Origin: Saprospira grandis
GTDB lineage: Bacteria > Bacteroidota > Bacteroidia > Chitinophagales > Saprospiraceae
DNA: 64,000 nucleotides
Assembly: GCF_027594745.1 (NCBI RefSeq)
Contig: NZ_CP110854.1
Coordinates: 3,737,501-3,801,500 of the forward strand
Direction of reading: 5' to 3'
A program made the translations under genes and the position numbers. Shown one piece after another: positions 35,601 to 43,668 of this stretch (position 1 is its first letter; each line of letters opens with the position of its first letter). The notes under the pieces are model-generated. The model did not search any database. It saw only the letters and a program-made list of their open reading frames with translations, and was not told where the DNA came from.

Positions 35601-37096
35601 TCCTCACAACGGCGCTTATACCATTTGTAGGGCCCCTGATGTACTCGCTTAAAGAGCTCTGGATTGATAATGCTTCGGTCCTTTTTACTAATCAAATTGA
35701 AGTCGTCTTCTCCTAAAATCTCTTTCTGATAGCCTTTGATATAGCTACGGATAATGTACCAGGCTACTTCTGCCGAAACCTTGCTGGCGTCTTTACAGTC
35801 TGCGGCATATTCCTCAGAAAAGCGGGCAAAATCAACATACTTTAGGGCTTTGTATTGCTGTCGGTCTTCGCTGGCCTGTCGATAAATCTTTAGTAAGAGG
35901 TCTCTAAAAGAAGAAAAGAAGCGTTGAAAGTCTTCGGCCTGGATTCTCTTTTCTAATTCCATGCTTTCTTCAGAAGAACTGCGTAAGAGGTTGCGAATCG
36001 TGTTCTCTGCTGCCTTGAGCAGTTTTTTATTATAGCTGAGGTAGAGCGGTGGATCAATATGTAGCGACCAGCCCTCAGCGGAAAGCTGAGCAGGTTTTTC
36101 TAAGTAGACCTTGAGAATGTTGCGATATAAATAGTAGAGCATGGTCGATTTTCCACTGCCCGCCTGTCCATCAATCATTAGCGGAAAGTCAAATGTACGC
36201 AAAAGCTGCTCTTGCTCCGGACTAAGGGCCAAGTTGATGTTTTCCTTAAAGTCTTGAATTTGTTTGGGCACAATCATTTCCCAAAGTTCATCAGAATATA
36301 AGACTTCCTCGCCATAGGCCCGAACCGCCAAACGGTCTAGTTTTTTGGCCTGACTGTCTTCTTTAAAACTAATGAGCTGCTTTTCAAAGGTGGCTAGGTA
36401 GTTCTCCATTTCTGCTTTGGTCCCAAAGGCATAGAGCAGGTAGCCCACCCGCTGCTCGCTTTCGTCTTGGGCCAATTGAGCAGCCAAAATATAATGTCCT
36501 TCCTTTCCAAAGATCAGACTGTTGTGATTATACTCCTTATAATCGTAGCTGTCTAAATTGGCTTCAATTAGGTCATAGAGAAAGACCTTGATCCTAGAAC
36601 TAGCATTAAAGTGCTTCCTGATGGTTTTGCGCCAGTTTTTGGCCTCAAAAAAAGAAAGTATGGGCTTTTCGTTTTTTACCTCTTGTAGCATTTTGTCAAA
36701 AGGTGGCGGCAGTGCTTCTCTTAGGGCCTGCATTTTATTAGTCGGACTAATTTGCTGCGCTTTTAGCGCCTCCACATCTTCCAAAAAATGCTTGTTGTAC
36801 CAACTCTCTGTTTCAGGATAGATCTTGTTATAATTTTTATCTTTTCGCTTAAAAATTGTGAGAAAAAAAAGTTGCTCTGCTTCAATTTTATAAATTAACC
36901 GATAGACGTTTTCTGAACGTCCTACTTTTTCTTTCCGAATGTCCTTGTTGAAATGCTTTCCCTGAAATCGGCTCGAATTTCGGTCAAAGTTCTCTTTGAT
37001 AAACTGAATTCTTTTACGGATTCGAATCTGGTCTTCTTGCGGTAAGTCTTGAAGACGTGCTTGAAAATCAGGAAGCAAATGATGAGGGTAAGTCAT
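32651..37096 (-). CDS. RelE-like domain / SF1 (UvrD-type) helicase / helical-repeat fusion protein
   Basis: A 1481-residue cytoplasmic protein. Residues 1-110 look like a RelE/ParE-type fold: helical start, then KVGRSENVYRLIYKIEAEQL and FLTIFKRKDKNY. The SF1 helicase core has Walker A DGQAGSGKST (309-318), Walker B DESQD (529-533), motif III AGDPFQAVNPTGFRW, motif IV HNYRST (611-616), motif V SAKGLEYPNII and motif VI YVALTRAKDRLYII (775-788). Residues 790-1330 are alpha-helical with TPR-like units (AEGQYEAAAEKFKQMGNRKA), and the C-terminus is beta-rich. All ATPase motifs are intact. RelE-like/UvrD fusions exist in other bacteria. The long C-terminal extension is unusual. No antitoxin-like gene is adjacent. 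A defence or RNA/DNA-quality role is inference. A terminator-like hairpin lies in its leader. Confidence 0.85.
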   Translation of the reverse strand: MTYPHHLLPDFQARLQDLPQEDQIRIRKRIQFIKENFDRNSSRFQGKHFNKDIRKEKVGRSENVYRLIYKIEAEQLFFLTIFKRKDKNYNKIYPETESWYNKHFLEDVEALKAQQISPTNKMQALREALPPPFDKMLQEVKNEKPILSFFEAKNWRKTIRKHFNASSRIKVFLYDLIEANLDSYDYKEYNHNSLIFGKEGHYILAAQLAQDESEQRVGYLLYAFGTKAEMENYLATFEKQLISFKEDSQAKKLDRLAVRAYGEEVLYSDELWEMIVPKQIQDFKENINLALSPEQEQLLRTFDFPLMIDGQAGSGKSTMLYYLYRNILKVYLEKPAQLSAEGWSLHIDPPLYLSYNKKLLKAAENTIRNLLRSSSEESMELEKRIQAEDFQRFFSSFRDLLLKIYRQASEDRQQYKALKYVDFARFSEEYAADCKDASKVSAEVAWYIIRSYIKGYQKEILGEDDFNLISKKDRSIINPELFKRVHQGPYKWYKRRCEERGLWDEQDLVREILIKGWYTDSSYSFLVCDESQDFSRLEINLLLRLSQYSNFNLEDVRQLPLIFAGDPFQAVNPTGFRWALLKGSLGNLLGEMQEQLSREHLSPPDIEPLHHNYRSTSSIIQLANIIQYKRRDFPASKDILPQTVYKDAEGSLAPSVFCFGPAEQEVNSELLKRLDATTFLLPFDRIEGVQLSELEESAIPMFEALALAFGQEETKNKPISNLETALSAKGLEYPNIILYGFGAYLAEQGLSLDLLIEQLSDEQQFKLNYFYNKLYVALTRAKDRLYIIDNQAGISALWSILQKGRTLLEEKQENHKDWLNFEFEDRLIQLNTPAQELDHIEQKPLEIAEEHRQQAENADNKQIEANAYRKAVYFYNKALDNPEYNNVYKEISSKRDESEAKMLLAEGQYEAAAEKFKQMGNRKAVLEAYLCGCLLDNALKVAKQQNDKFWEKVLTFMLQPKERNLAVCLEQHIQSKLFFELDPLVYPKRQALLLEMQKQLLAFFQKQKDNHRFDRYALLARNIAQLEEEEISKQLQLHLANRYFQMQQYQEALEIWQYVDPKMKSTEKLLAQVRTTKDPQEKVRILDRNASEPALLQELYRIWLLKVKDNIQYSEAQQRELIRLMIRKEERYITIIEAHDIKRNIKFDILSLDTQINYRSKQQLALKRKLLDYYLEKEDRLERLEAGKNLSWLLEILADHKQLEELLSDQLVLPLFAKIRGKKERAYLLPKFLKLVQERMAMQKDPNAWRFNIEQEPMDPNLRGELLAGMRLWLEDLAIDKDWSNFATYKEEVFDFFEWVQMRPYKKGRFGSPSDKFEEQLQSVNPNIKTYIRKRKEQFNKDLQRYKQSIKRNKDQDELNENKQGQTSAWENLFPIIIDPKQANFSPSLMHFEKQRLEAKWGDMKLKFYPKKLKISWSSPEGDVDLTVDWNQSPKLLSDDYEIEHKNDRYLAKEIDFSLQIISTEVLELQAENKKLRFQLK

Positions 37097-37111
37097 AATC
37101 TTATTGTTTGA

Positions 37112-37150
37112 GGTAAAAAAAAAGGCCTAGCTGCCATTTGGCAGCTAGAC
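37112..37150 (-). terminator. Leader terminator (possible attenuator) ahead of the helicase gene
   Basis: On the minus strand, stem CTAGCTGCCA / TGGCAGCTAG (37148-37127, two-base loop) is followed by GCC and nine T residues (37123-37115), ending 18 bases before the helicase ATG. No upstream gene on this strand needs it, because the desaturase has its own terminator. A CAGCTA just upstream could pair with the 5' arm (TAGCTG) and prevent terminator formation. Confidence 0.6.
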
Positions 37151-37213
37151 CCAGTTATAAAGTAGCTGGCAGAAACGCTTGCTGCGCTCCTGCTTCTGTA
37201 TTTAAATAGATGG

Positions 37214-37221
37214 CAAACTTA
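37214..37221 (-). promoter_or_regulatory. Possible -7 box for the helicase leader
   Basis: On the minus strand TAAGTTTG fits TAnnTTTG. It would give a leader of about 110 bases containing the hairpin at 37127-37148. No -33 box is clear. The rest of the 320-base gap 37097-37416 is AT-rich and shows no gene. Confidence 0.35.
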
Positions 37222-37383
37222 GCCGAAAAGGCAAAGTCGCTGATTGTCTTAGGTGTTTTGGGTCTTTCTTAAATATAAAGGCATTTTAGCTAAAGCGCAA
37301 CTAAGGCTATGCTTTTTTTAAGAAGGCTTTATTCGTCAGCCTATTTTGTCCAGTTTTAAGCTAGAAAAATGAAGGAAAACCCT

Positions 37384-37391
37384 TATCTTTG
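37384..37391 (+). promoter_or_regulatory. -7 box of STAS-like paralogue 2
   Basis: TATCTTTG fits TAnnTTTG, 25 bases ahead of the ATG at 37417. The -33 region is weak. Confidence 0.5.
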
Positions 37392-37416
37392 TCAGCTAAA
37401 CACACTATAAGAGAAA

Positions 37417-37815
37417 ATGGAAAAAAAAGTACGATTAAAAAAAAGCTGGCTGATTGTAGATGAAGCTAATGGAATTGTTATCCAAAGAATGGATGAGGGC
37501 GCTTATCTGGAAGCCCAAGATTCCTACGATTGCTTTGATCAGTGTTTTCAGCTCAAGGGAAAGGAACCTATTTATTTCCTTTCCGATATGCGTGCAGTAA
37601 AAGGAATGAGCAAAGAAGCCCGTAAAGTGACTGCCGCAGATGCCAAGGACGCAAACTTTCATGCCGTGGCCGCATTGATCAATAGCGGAGCATCTAAAAT
37701 TCTAGGCAATTTTATGATTCGCATCAACAAACATAAGCATCCTATCAAGATGTTTACTAATGAGGCCGAAGCTATCGCCTGGCTGAAAAAACAAAGAGAA
37801 GCCGCTGGCCTTTAG
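37417..37815 (+). CDS. STAS/SpoIIAA-like small protein, paralogue 2
   Basis: A 132-residue cytoplasmic protein paralogous to 5335-5733. It shares GAYLEAQDS, PIYFLSDMR, KGMSKEARKV, ALINSGASKILGNFM and HPIKMFTNEAEAIAWL. The pattern is consistent with a SpoIIAA-like alpha/beta fold. The serine/asparagine in INSGAS sits where STAS proteins may be phosphorylated, but I cannot establish this. It has its own -7 box and shares a terminator with the convergent desaturase. It lies beside the helicase gene but on the opposite strand. Confidence 0.78.
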   Translation: MEKKVRLKKSWLIVDEANGIVIQRMDEGAYLEAQDSYDCFDQCFQLKGKEPIYFLSDMRAVKGMSKEARKVTAADAKDANFHAVAALINSGASKILGNFMIRINKHKHPIKMFTNEAEAIAWLKKQREAAGL

Positions 37816-37837
37816 GCCCAAATTTGCGTCAAAAAAA

Positions 37838-37876
37838 GAAAAAGCCAAGAACTTCTGTCCTTGGCTTTCTCTTTTT
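37838..37876. terminator. Two-way terminator between STAS-like and desaturase genes
   Basis: AAAGCCAAGAAC and GTCCTTGGCTTT form a stem with A-rich and T-rich flanks on either side, between convergent stops at 37815 and 37882. Confidence 0.8.
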
Positions 37877-37881
37877 ACCCA

Positions 37882-38961
37882 CTAAGGCTGATTTCCCAGG
37901 CTTTTTAGGCAACGCAAATGCGATTGTAAGGCCTTGAAAAAACTAGGATGCTCATGGTAGGGTAGACCAAATTCGGCTGCCGTTTGCTGGACAATAGGAG
38001 CCAGTTTGGGATAGTGCACATGAGAAATATGTGGAAAAAGATGGTGCTCAATCTGGTAGTTGAGTCCCCCAATACACCAAGATATCCAGGCTTTTCCTCT
38101 AGAAAAATTGGCTGTGGTGGCTAGCTGATGAGCCATCCAGCTTTTCGCAAGACGCCCATTTTCATCGGCCTGAGGATAATCTGGTCCTTCTACCACATGC
38201 GCCAACTGAAAAATACTAGAGAGCAGAAAACCCGCTACCAAGTGCATGAGCAGAAAGCCCAAAATGACCGCCAAAGCAGGTATCCCCAAAATAAAAATGG
38301 GCAAAATAAATTGCACAAAAAGATAGGCTAGCTTAAAAGCAATCAGTTTTGCCCATACGGCCAAGGGCTTTTTGCCCAAAAGCAAATTCTTTTTGGTATA
38401 ACGGTAAAGCGACTGATAATCTCCCCAAATGATCCAGCTCAAAGTGAGCAAACTATAGATCGGTAAGGCATAAATATGCTGGTAACGATGCATCGCCCGC
38501 CAAGGCTCTTCGGGCTCTAAGCGCAAAATCGCCTTATGACTAATGTCTTCATCCCAACCCGAAATATTCGTGTAGCTATGGTGCAAAACATTATGCTGCA
38601 CCTGCCAATTGAAGGAGGAGCCCCCCACCAACTCCATACTATGGGCAAATAGGCGATTGACCCAAGATTTTGATGAAAAAGAGGCATGCACGGCATCATG
38701 CATCACGCTCACCCCAATGCCAACCATCCCCAAACCCATCAAAAAGTAGAGGCCCAAAATAAGGACATAATGACTAGGCTGAAAAATAAAAAGAGCCAAT
38801 AAAGGCAGAACATAAAGGGCCAACATCAAAACTGCTTTTAAGTACAATTGCCGATTTCCAGAGGGCCGCTTTTCCTGCTCTGCAAAATAATCTTGTACCC
38901 GCGCCCTGAGCTGGCGCACAAATTCGAGCTGCTGGCTCTTGTCAAATTTTAGTGCTTTCAT
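37882..38961 (-). CDS. Membrane fatty acid desaturase
   Basis: A 359-residue membrane di-iron enzyme that introduces double bonds into acyl chains. The three histidine boxes are HDAVH (88-92), HNVLHH (123-128) and QIEHHLFPHI near the C-terminus. The Q in the last box is typical of front-end/linoleoyl-CoA desaturase-like proteins, though the fused cytochrome b5 of many eukaryotic members is absent. Four or more hydrophobic segments lie between the boxes. The ATG at 38961 (MKALKF) is preferred over 39009, whose extension is unconserved. It probably adjusts membrane fluidity or makes polyunsaturated acids. Confidence 0.92.
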   Translation of the reverse strand: MKALKFDKSQQLEFVRQLRARVQDYFAEQEKRPSGNRQLYLKAVLMLALYVLPLLALFIFQPSHYVLILGLYFLMGLGMVGIGVSVMHDAVHASFSSKSWVNRLFAHSMELVGGSSFNWQVQHNVLHHSYTNISGWDEDISHKAILRLEPEEPWRAMHRYQHIYALPIYSLLTLSWIIWGDYQSLYRYTKKNLLLGKKPLAVWAKLIAFKLAYLFVQFILPIFILGIPALAVILGFLLMHLVAGFLLSSIFQLAHVVEGPDYPQADENGRLAKSWMAHQLATTANFSRGKAWISWCIGGLNYQIEHHLFPHISHVHYPKLAPIVQQTAAEFGLPYHEHPSFFKALQSHLRCLKSLGNQP

Positions 38962-39073
38962 GATTTCAATTAAAGTTGTTTCTGCCCAAAAGATGAACCC
39001 TATCCCCAAGCCCCTATAAATTGAACAAGCTTTTAGTTTTTTTTAACAGCTAGGAGGATAAAGGGAGGGGGGT

Positions 39074-39240
39074 GGGGCCCGCGGCCGGCTAGGCTCCGCC
39101 TAGGTCGGCCGCCGCTATGCTGCGGGGCTCACAGGTCTGTTCGGCCCTGCAGGCAGGCGATGCCTGCCTTTGGTCTGGCCTTCGGCCACCCGCTCCGCAG
39201 CGCTGGGCCGTTTGGCCTTCGGCCATGGCGGCTTCGCCGC
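39074..39240 (+). repeat. SHR element copy 14 (subtype C), left border of enclave 3
   Basis: Subtype C with slot stem AGGCAGGC/GCCTGCCT, longer than in any other copy, and left slot TAGGC..GCCTA. It opens the 1.37-kb gene-free region 38962-40334. Confidence 0.88.
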
Positions 39241-39267
39241 TTCTTTGCTGCTTAGATTTGGAAAAGA

Positions 39268-39530
39268 AAAACTGTTTAACATTTTGTGTTTCGCCTTTTT
39301 GCTGCCTAGGGGCAAGCCCCTAGGCTAGCTTTTTCAGACAGCCCTCTAAAGAGGGCCTTTGGATGAGGTTTTTCTTTGCGACAATAACTGAACAAGGCCT
39401 TGTATATCAGCAGTTGAGGCCTGACTCCATTGGATTAGCCTAGGGGCTTGTCCCTAGGCGACTATTGGCCAAATCCTAATAGGCTAAAGACCCAAATTTT
39501 ATTCTAATACACAACATCCTGAACAGTCCC
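39268..39530 (-). mobile_element. 260-bp MITE-like element, copy 2
   Basis: A reverse-oriented counterpart (263 bases) of 10316-10575. Ends are AAAAACTGTTTAACATTTTG on the left and, read inward, GGGACTGTTCAGGATGTTGT on the right. The internal GCCTAGGGGCAAGCCCCTAG and GCCTAGGGGCTTGTCCCTAG segments and the AGCCCTCTAAAGAGGGC hairpin are shared. As in copy 1, a tandem array lies on the side of the CTGTTCAGG end. Confidence 0.75.
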
Positions 39531-39678
39531 TTATTCCTCTTCTTTAGTCTTTGGTTCTACTCATTTACTGTTGCTATGCAGTAGCTGTACTGCTCTGATG
39601 CGGTCCTTTACTGTATGATAGAGGTGGTTAAAGTCCATCATATAGGTTGTGGAAGTCCATCGTATAGGTTGTAAGACC

Positions 39679-39708
39679 CCAAATAGACGTCCCTGGACGT
39701 CTATTTGG
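39679..39708. repeat. 30-base near-perfect palindrome
   Basis: Arms CCAAATAGACGTCC (39679-39692) and GGACGTCTATTTGG (39695-39708) with a two-base centre. It sits between the 260-bp element and the 21-22-bp array. There is no T-run, so it is not an obvious terminator. Confidence 0.75.
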
Positions 39709-39723
39709 AGGTCCCTAGACCTA

Positions 39724-40049
39724 CTTAATGGGGTTGAGGAACGTACCCAATGGGGTATAGGGAGGTATCTAATGGGGTTGAGAAACCTATCCAATGGAGT
39801 TCAGAACGTATCTAATGGAGTATAGGAACGTACCCAATGGGGTATAGGGACGTATCTGACGGAGTATAGGGACGTATCTGATGGAGTTCAGAACGTATCT
39901 AATGGAGTATAGGAACGTACCCAATGGGGTTTAGGGACGTATCTAATGGAGTTCAGGACGTACCCAATGGGGTATAGGAACGTATCTCATGGAGTTCAGG
40001 ACGTGCCCAATGGGGTATAGGGACGTACCCAATGGACTTAGAGGACCTA
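39724..40049 (+). repeat. Degenerate 21-22-bp tandem array (15 units)
   Basis: Fifteen units built on C(C/T)(C/T)AATGG(G/A)GT followed by ATAGG or TCAGG and AACGTA. Two unit types, CCCAATGGGGTATAGG and TCTAATGGAGTTCAG, mostly alternate, suggesting an ancestral double unit of about 43 bases. Length varies by one base between units, so no frame is preserved. There are no spacers. Confidence 0.9.
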
Positions 40050-40130
40050 ATTCAGCCAATCATCGCCTAGGCGCAGGAAAGGGCAGATACAAAATATTAT
40101 ACTCTCCTCTGGGTTTCCTGCTGCAGTAAA

Positions 40131-40272
40131 CAGGGCCGAAGGCCCGCAGGCTGAGGGATGGATAGCAGTGGCCCGAAGGGCCAGACCAAGGCGGCAGAGC
40201 CGCCGCAGGGCCGAGCAAACCTGCGAGCTGCGGCACAGCCCGACCCGAGCGAAGCGAGTGGGCAGCCCCCAA
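40131..40272 (-). repeat. SHR element copy 15 (subtype B), right border of enclave 3
   Basis: Minus-strand subtype B with slot stems GGCGGC/GCCGCC and GGCCC/GGGCC. It points towards copy 14 and ends about 60 bases from the TonB receptor stop. Confidence 0.88.
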
Positions 40273-40334
40273 AAAAGCCCCAGTAGAATAAACTACTAGG
40301 GCAGAAAAGATAAATATCAACTTCTCTAATTGAC

Positions 40335-42995
40335 TTAGAACTCAAGTTTTAGGGCAATATTCCATGTGCGGCCAAAACCATAGAAACCTGTGGCCGATTG
40401 CAACATTTGTTCATTGCTCATATTGGGCGCATAGAAATTGTCGGCCTCGGCTACATACTTGCTATCCAAGATGTTATTGACATTGGCGCGAAGTTTTAGC
40501 GCTACTTTATTGAAGGCAAAACGGTAGCCAATACCGCCATTGAGTAGGCCGTAGCTAGGCAATTTTAGGGCTTGGCGACCTTCTGCTGCGCTGCTGTTAT
40601 AATCAACGGGGTCAAAGTTGGCGTATAGATTGGCCGCATAATAATAGTTGGCATCTAGTTGTAGGCCAAAGGGAAGTTTGTAGTCTAGACCGAGGCTCAT
40701 GGTCGTTTGGGCGGCATCGCCGACCTTGAGGCCCTTGGCATAAACAAAAGCGGTATCAATGACTACATTATCATCATCACTGATGAGGGCCTCTACATTA
40801 TTGGTCCATTGCCAGTCGCCAAAAGAGGCCATAAAAGTAAGGTAGAGATCTTTGGCCAAAAGGGCTTTTCCATCAATTTCGATCCCTTGGTGAATAGCAT
40901 TTAGGCCAGTAAGGTTGGCCGTAAAATTATCGCCTTGGCTATCTTGGTAGCCACGGATAAAGGACTTATCCATCCAGCGAGTGTGATAAAGGTTGACATT
41001 GGCCATCACTTTTTGGAGGCGGAGCCCGTAGCCAATTTCAGCACCAAAGGTTTTTTCATTTTTGGCTTCTTCATTAGCGTCATTGTTGTAGTTGGGAAAA
41101 ACCACATCAAAAATAGGCGCTCTAGAGAAGTAGCCAATGTTGGCAAAGACATTATGGGCCTTGTTGATATTGTAGTTGGCGCCAGCTTTGGCGGTATATC
41201 CAATAAAATTGTAGCTCTCACTTTCCTGATTACCTTCTTCGTATTGGAAGTAATCTACTCTTTTATAAGAGGTATTGGAGAGGGCGCCAGAGAAAAAGGC
41301 CGTGAGTCCGCTTTGGTTATCATATTCTAGTTGGCCAAAAACGCCTTGCCAGCCCACAACGCCATCATTGTAGTATTGGATTTTGTCGCCTTCTTGTTTT
41401 AAGGCCCCTCTTTCTCTGCGGTCAATTTGGCCATCGCCATTCAGGTCGACGCTATCGCTTTGGGCGTTAATATCTCTAGAGTCCAACCAATAATCGTTGC
41501 CCAAAAGATCATTAACTTCTCGGTAGTGAATGCCTTTATAGTAACGCAGATCAACTCCGCCAGAGGCCGTAAATTGCTCATTGATATTATAGGTCAGGTT
41601 AGAGAGCAAGCCGGCCCAGTTGTGTGAGTTGACAGAGGTACGGCGAATTAGGCCATCATTTTCTCCGGCCACAGATCCTAGTCCAGCCACCTGATATTTT
41701 CCGCTGCTCGGAAAGCCACTGATATTATCGCTTCCTTGGTTCCAGGCCACAATATCATCCATACGGAGGAGGCCTTGATCATCTCGGTAGCCCCAGCTGC
41801 CTCGGCCATCAATGCTTCCACGGTCGCCAGTTCCACCACCACGGCCCACAGAATAGTAGGCAGAAGTAGAGAGAAAGAGTTTCTCGTTGATGGTCCAATA
41901 GTGGTTGAGCGCCATTTGGGGTTTGTGGTAAAAGTTGCGGCGCATATTGTATTCTTTGCCGTCTAGGTAGCCCCAATCAGAGTTATAGCGATAATCGCGG
42001 ATAGAGTCATAGGTCATCAGGCTTTCTCTAAAGGTTCTTTGGCCATGGCTTTGGGGAGCACCAATGGCTGTAAAAACGAGCCGGTGTTTTTCGCCAAATT
42101 CTTTAGCAATAGAGGCAAAATAAGAGCCGCCCAAAAAGCTAGTGCCATCGATGTAGCCATTTCCTTGCGTATAGGCGCCAGAAACCGTAATGGCCCAGCC
42201 GCCTTTTAGTCGGCCCGTAGAAAGTGTAAGGGCATTGCGCAGATAGCCATCATTACCGACCATAGAGGTAAAGCTACCGCCTTTTTTCTGGTCGGTTGTT
42301 CTCGTAATAATGTTAATGGTACCTCCAATAGAAGAGATGGCCAAACGAGAGGCCCCCAAACCGCGCTGCACTTGCATTTGGCGGGTCACTTCGCTCAGGC
42401 CGGCCCAATTGGACCAATACACCCAGCCATTTTCCATATCATTAACCGGAATACCGTTAATGAGTACAGCTGTATTTCGTTGGTCAAATCCACGAACATT
42501 GATTCGGGCATCACCCCAGCCTCCGCCAGATTTTGTCGCATAAATAGAGGGGGTGTTGCGCAAAATTTCTGGAAATTCCTGGTTCCCCAGTTTATCTTCA
42601 ATATAATCGGCATCTACAGAAGAGACGGCCACCGGCGTTTTACGATCAATAGCCAAAGAAGCAATGACTTTGACCTCCTCAATACCCACCGAAGAAGGGC
42701 TCAAACTGATCTGACCCAGCTTTAGGGGTTCGCCAGCCTTAATATCGACCTCTTTTTCAATGGCCTCATAGCCCAAATAAGAAAAGACCAAGGTTTTTGG
42801 TCCTTCATTTAGGCCGCTAAGCCGAAAATAACCGTCAAAGTCGCTAACGGTCCCTTTGGCCGTTCCTTTTACAAATACAGAAGCCGAAATAAGCGGCTGT
42901 TCGGTATTCGCATCAATCAAAATGCCCTCAACGGAGCCCTGAGCAACAGCCAAGCTGGCCCAAAAACTGAAAAGTAGTAGATGAAAATAGTTCAT
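40335..42995 (-). CDS. TonB-dependent outer-membrane receptor with regulatory-like N-terminal domain
   Basis: An 886-residue outer-membrane transporter. It has a signal peptide (to about residue 18), a carboxypeptidase-regulatory-like domain (about 20-100, GSVEGILIDANTEQPL), a plug domain (about 115-235, with INVRGFDQRNTAVLINGIPVND) and a 22-strand barrel ending in the terminal LEF phenylalanine. The plug carries GGTINIIT as expected. Energy would come from ExbB/ExbD/TonB systems such as that at 43669-46841. No SusD-like partner is adjacent, and the ligand is unknown. Confidence 0.93.
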   Translation of the reverse strand: MNYFHLLLFSFWASLAVAQGSVEGILIDANTEQPLISASVFVKGTAKGTVSDFDGYFRLSGLNEGPKTLVFSYLGYEAIEKEVDIKAGEPLKLGQISLSPSSVGIEEVKVIASLAIDRKTPVAVSSVDADYIEDKLGNQEFPEILRNTPSIYATKSGGGWGDARINVRGFDQRNTAVLINGIPVNDMENGWVYWSNWAGLSEVTRQMQVQRGLGASRLAISSIGGTINIITRTTDQKKGGSFTSMVGNDGYLRNALTLSTGRLKGGWAITVSGAYTQGNGYIDGTSFLGGSYFASIAKEFGEKHRLVFTAIGAPQSHGQRTFRESLMTYDSIRDYRYNSDWGYLDGKEYNMRRNFYHKPQMALNHYWTINEKLFLSTSAYYSVGRGGGTGDRGSIDGRGSWGYRDDQGLLRMDDIVAWNQGSDNISGFPSSGKYQVAGLGSVAGENDGLIRRTSVNSHNWAGLLSNLTYNINEQFTASGGVDLRYYKGIHYREVNDLLGNDYWLDSRDINAQSDSVDLNGDGQIDRRERGALKQEGDKIQYYNDGVVGWQGVFGQLEYDNQSGLTAFFSGALSNTSYKRVDYFQYEEGNQESESYNFIGYTAKAGANYNINKAHNVFANIGYFSRAPIFDVVFPNYNNDANEEAKNEKTFGAEIGYGLRLQKVMANVNLYHTRWMDKSFIRGYQDSQGDNFTANLTGLNAIHQGIEIDGKALLAKDLYLTFMASFGDWQWTNNVEALISDDDNVVIDTAFVYAKGLKVGDAAQTTMSLGLDYKLPFGLQLDANYYYAANLYANFDPVDYNSSAAEGRQALKLPSYGLLNGGIGYRFAFNKVALKLRANVNNILDSKYVAEADNFYAPNMSNEQMLQSATGFYGFGRTWNIALKLEF

Positions 42996-43198
42996 GGAAG
43001 ATAATTTTGGTGAAAAATCTGCTGCAAAGCTACGCTTCTAGTCTTAGCCGTATTTTAGCAGAAGTTTAGCTCTTCATGAAGAAGTGGAGGCTTCTTATTA
43101 AGCCGTCGTTAATAAATAAATGTTATTATTAAGCTTCTGATACAAGCTTTTATTAACCAAATCAATATTCTAATTTTATCTCTCTTTGATCAATTTTT

Positions 43199-43330
43199 TG
43201 TGGGGCTTCCCCTTCGGCCCTATGGGCCTTCGGGTCGGGCTGTGCCGCAGCTCGCAGGTCTGCTCGGCCCTGCGGCGGCTGTGCCGCCTTGGTCTGGCCC
43301 TTCGGGCCACTGCTATCTATCCCTCAGCCA
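43199..43330 (+). repeat. SHR element copy 16 (subtype B)
   Basis: Plus-strand subtype B, slot stem GGCGGC/GCCGCC, second stem GGCCC/GGGCC, ending ATCCCTCAGCC where R2 copy 2 begins. Confidence 0.88.
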
Positions 43331-43485
43331 GATTTAATCGCGCTGCTTTGGCTATAGTTTGCTATGAATTTTTGGCTAGGCCAGCTATTTTTTAAGGGCA
43401 TAGCCTTCGCTATGGTGGAGAAAAATAGGGCCGACTAGCGAGAAATTGCTGCAAACTATAAAAGTGAGTGCGTTTAAATCTGGCT
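43326..43485 (-). mobile_element. R2 element copy 2 (160-bp palindromic element)
   Basis: Exactly 160 bases, reverse orientation to copy 1, with ends AGCCAGATTTAATCGC and GCGTTTAAATCTGGCT. It is joined to SHR copy 16 at CTCAGCC and followed by ATTGCCTGC and the variable stem GGGCGC/GCGCCC. With SHR 16 it accounts for most of the 673-base gap 42996-43668. The remainder is AT-rich and presumably holds the exbB promoter. Confidence 0.82.
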
Positions 43486-43668
43486 ATTGCCTGCGGGCGC
43501 TTTGCGCCCTGCTAGACGTAAAAAATAGAATCCAGCAGATTAAAGGCCTTTAAATAGAAATTAAACCTTCAAAGCCTTTTTCTTGTCGAAATATTATTTA
43601 TTATTGCTAAAATTGCTAGCTTCCTAGCCCATCATACCGATTTTTAACCCTAAATCTACTGGCAGATT

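Noticed and set aside
39561..39794. Small ORF in enclave 3
   Set aside because: It runs through the palindrome and into the tandem array, with no start signal or family resemblance.
39724..40049. CRISPR array or integron attC array
   Set aside because: Degenerate units of 21-22 bases abut without spacers or cassettes. No integrase gene or attC-like sites are seen.
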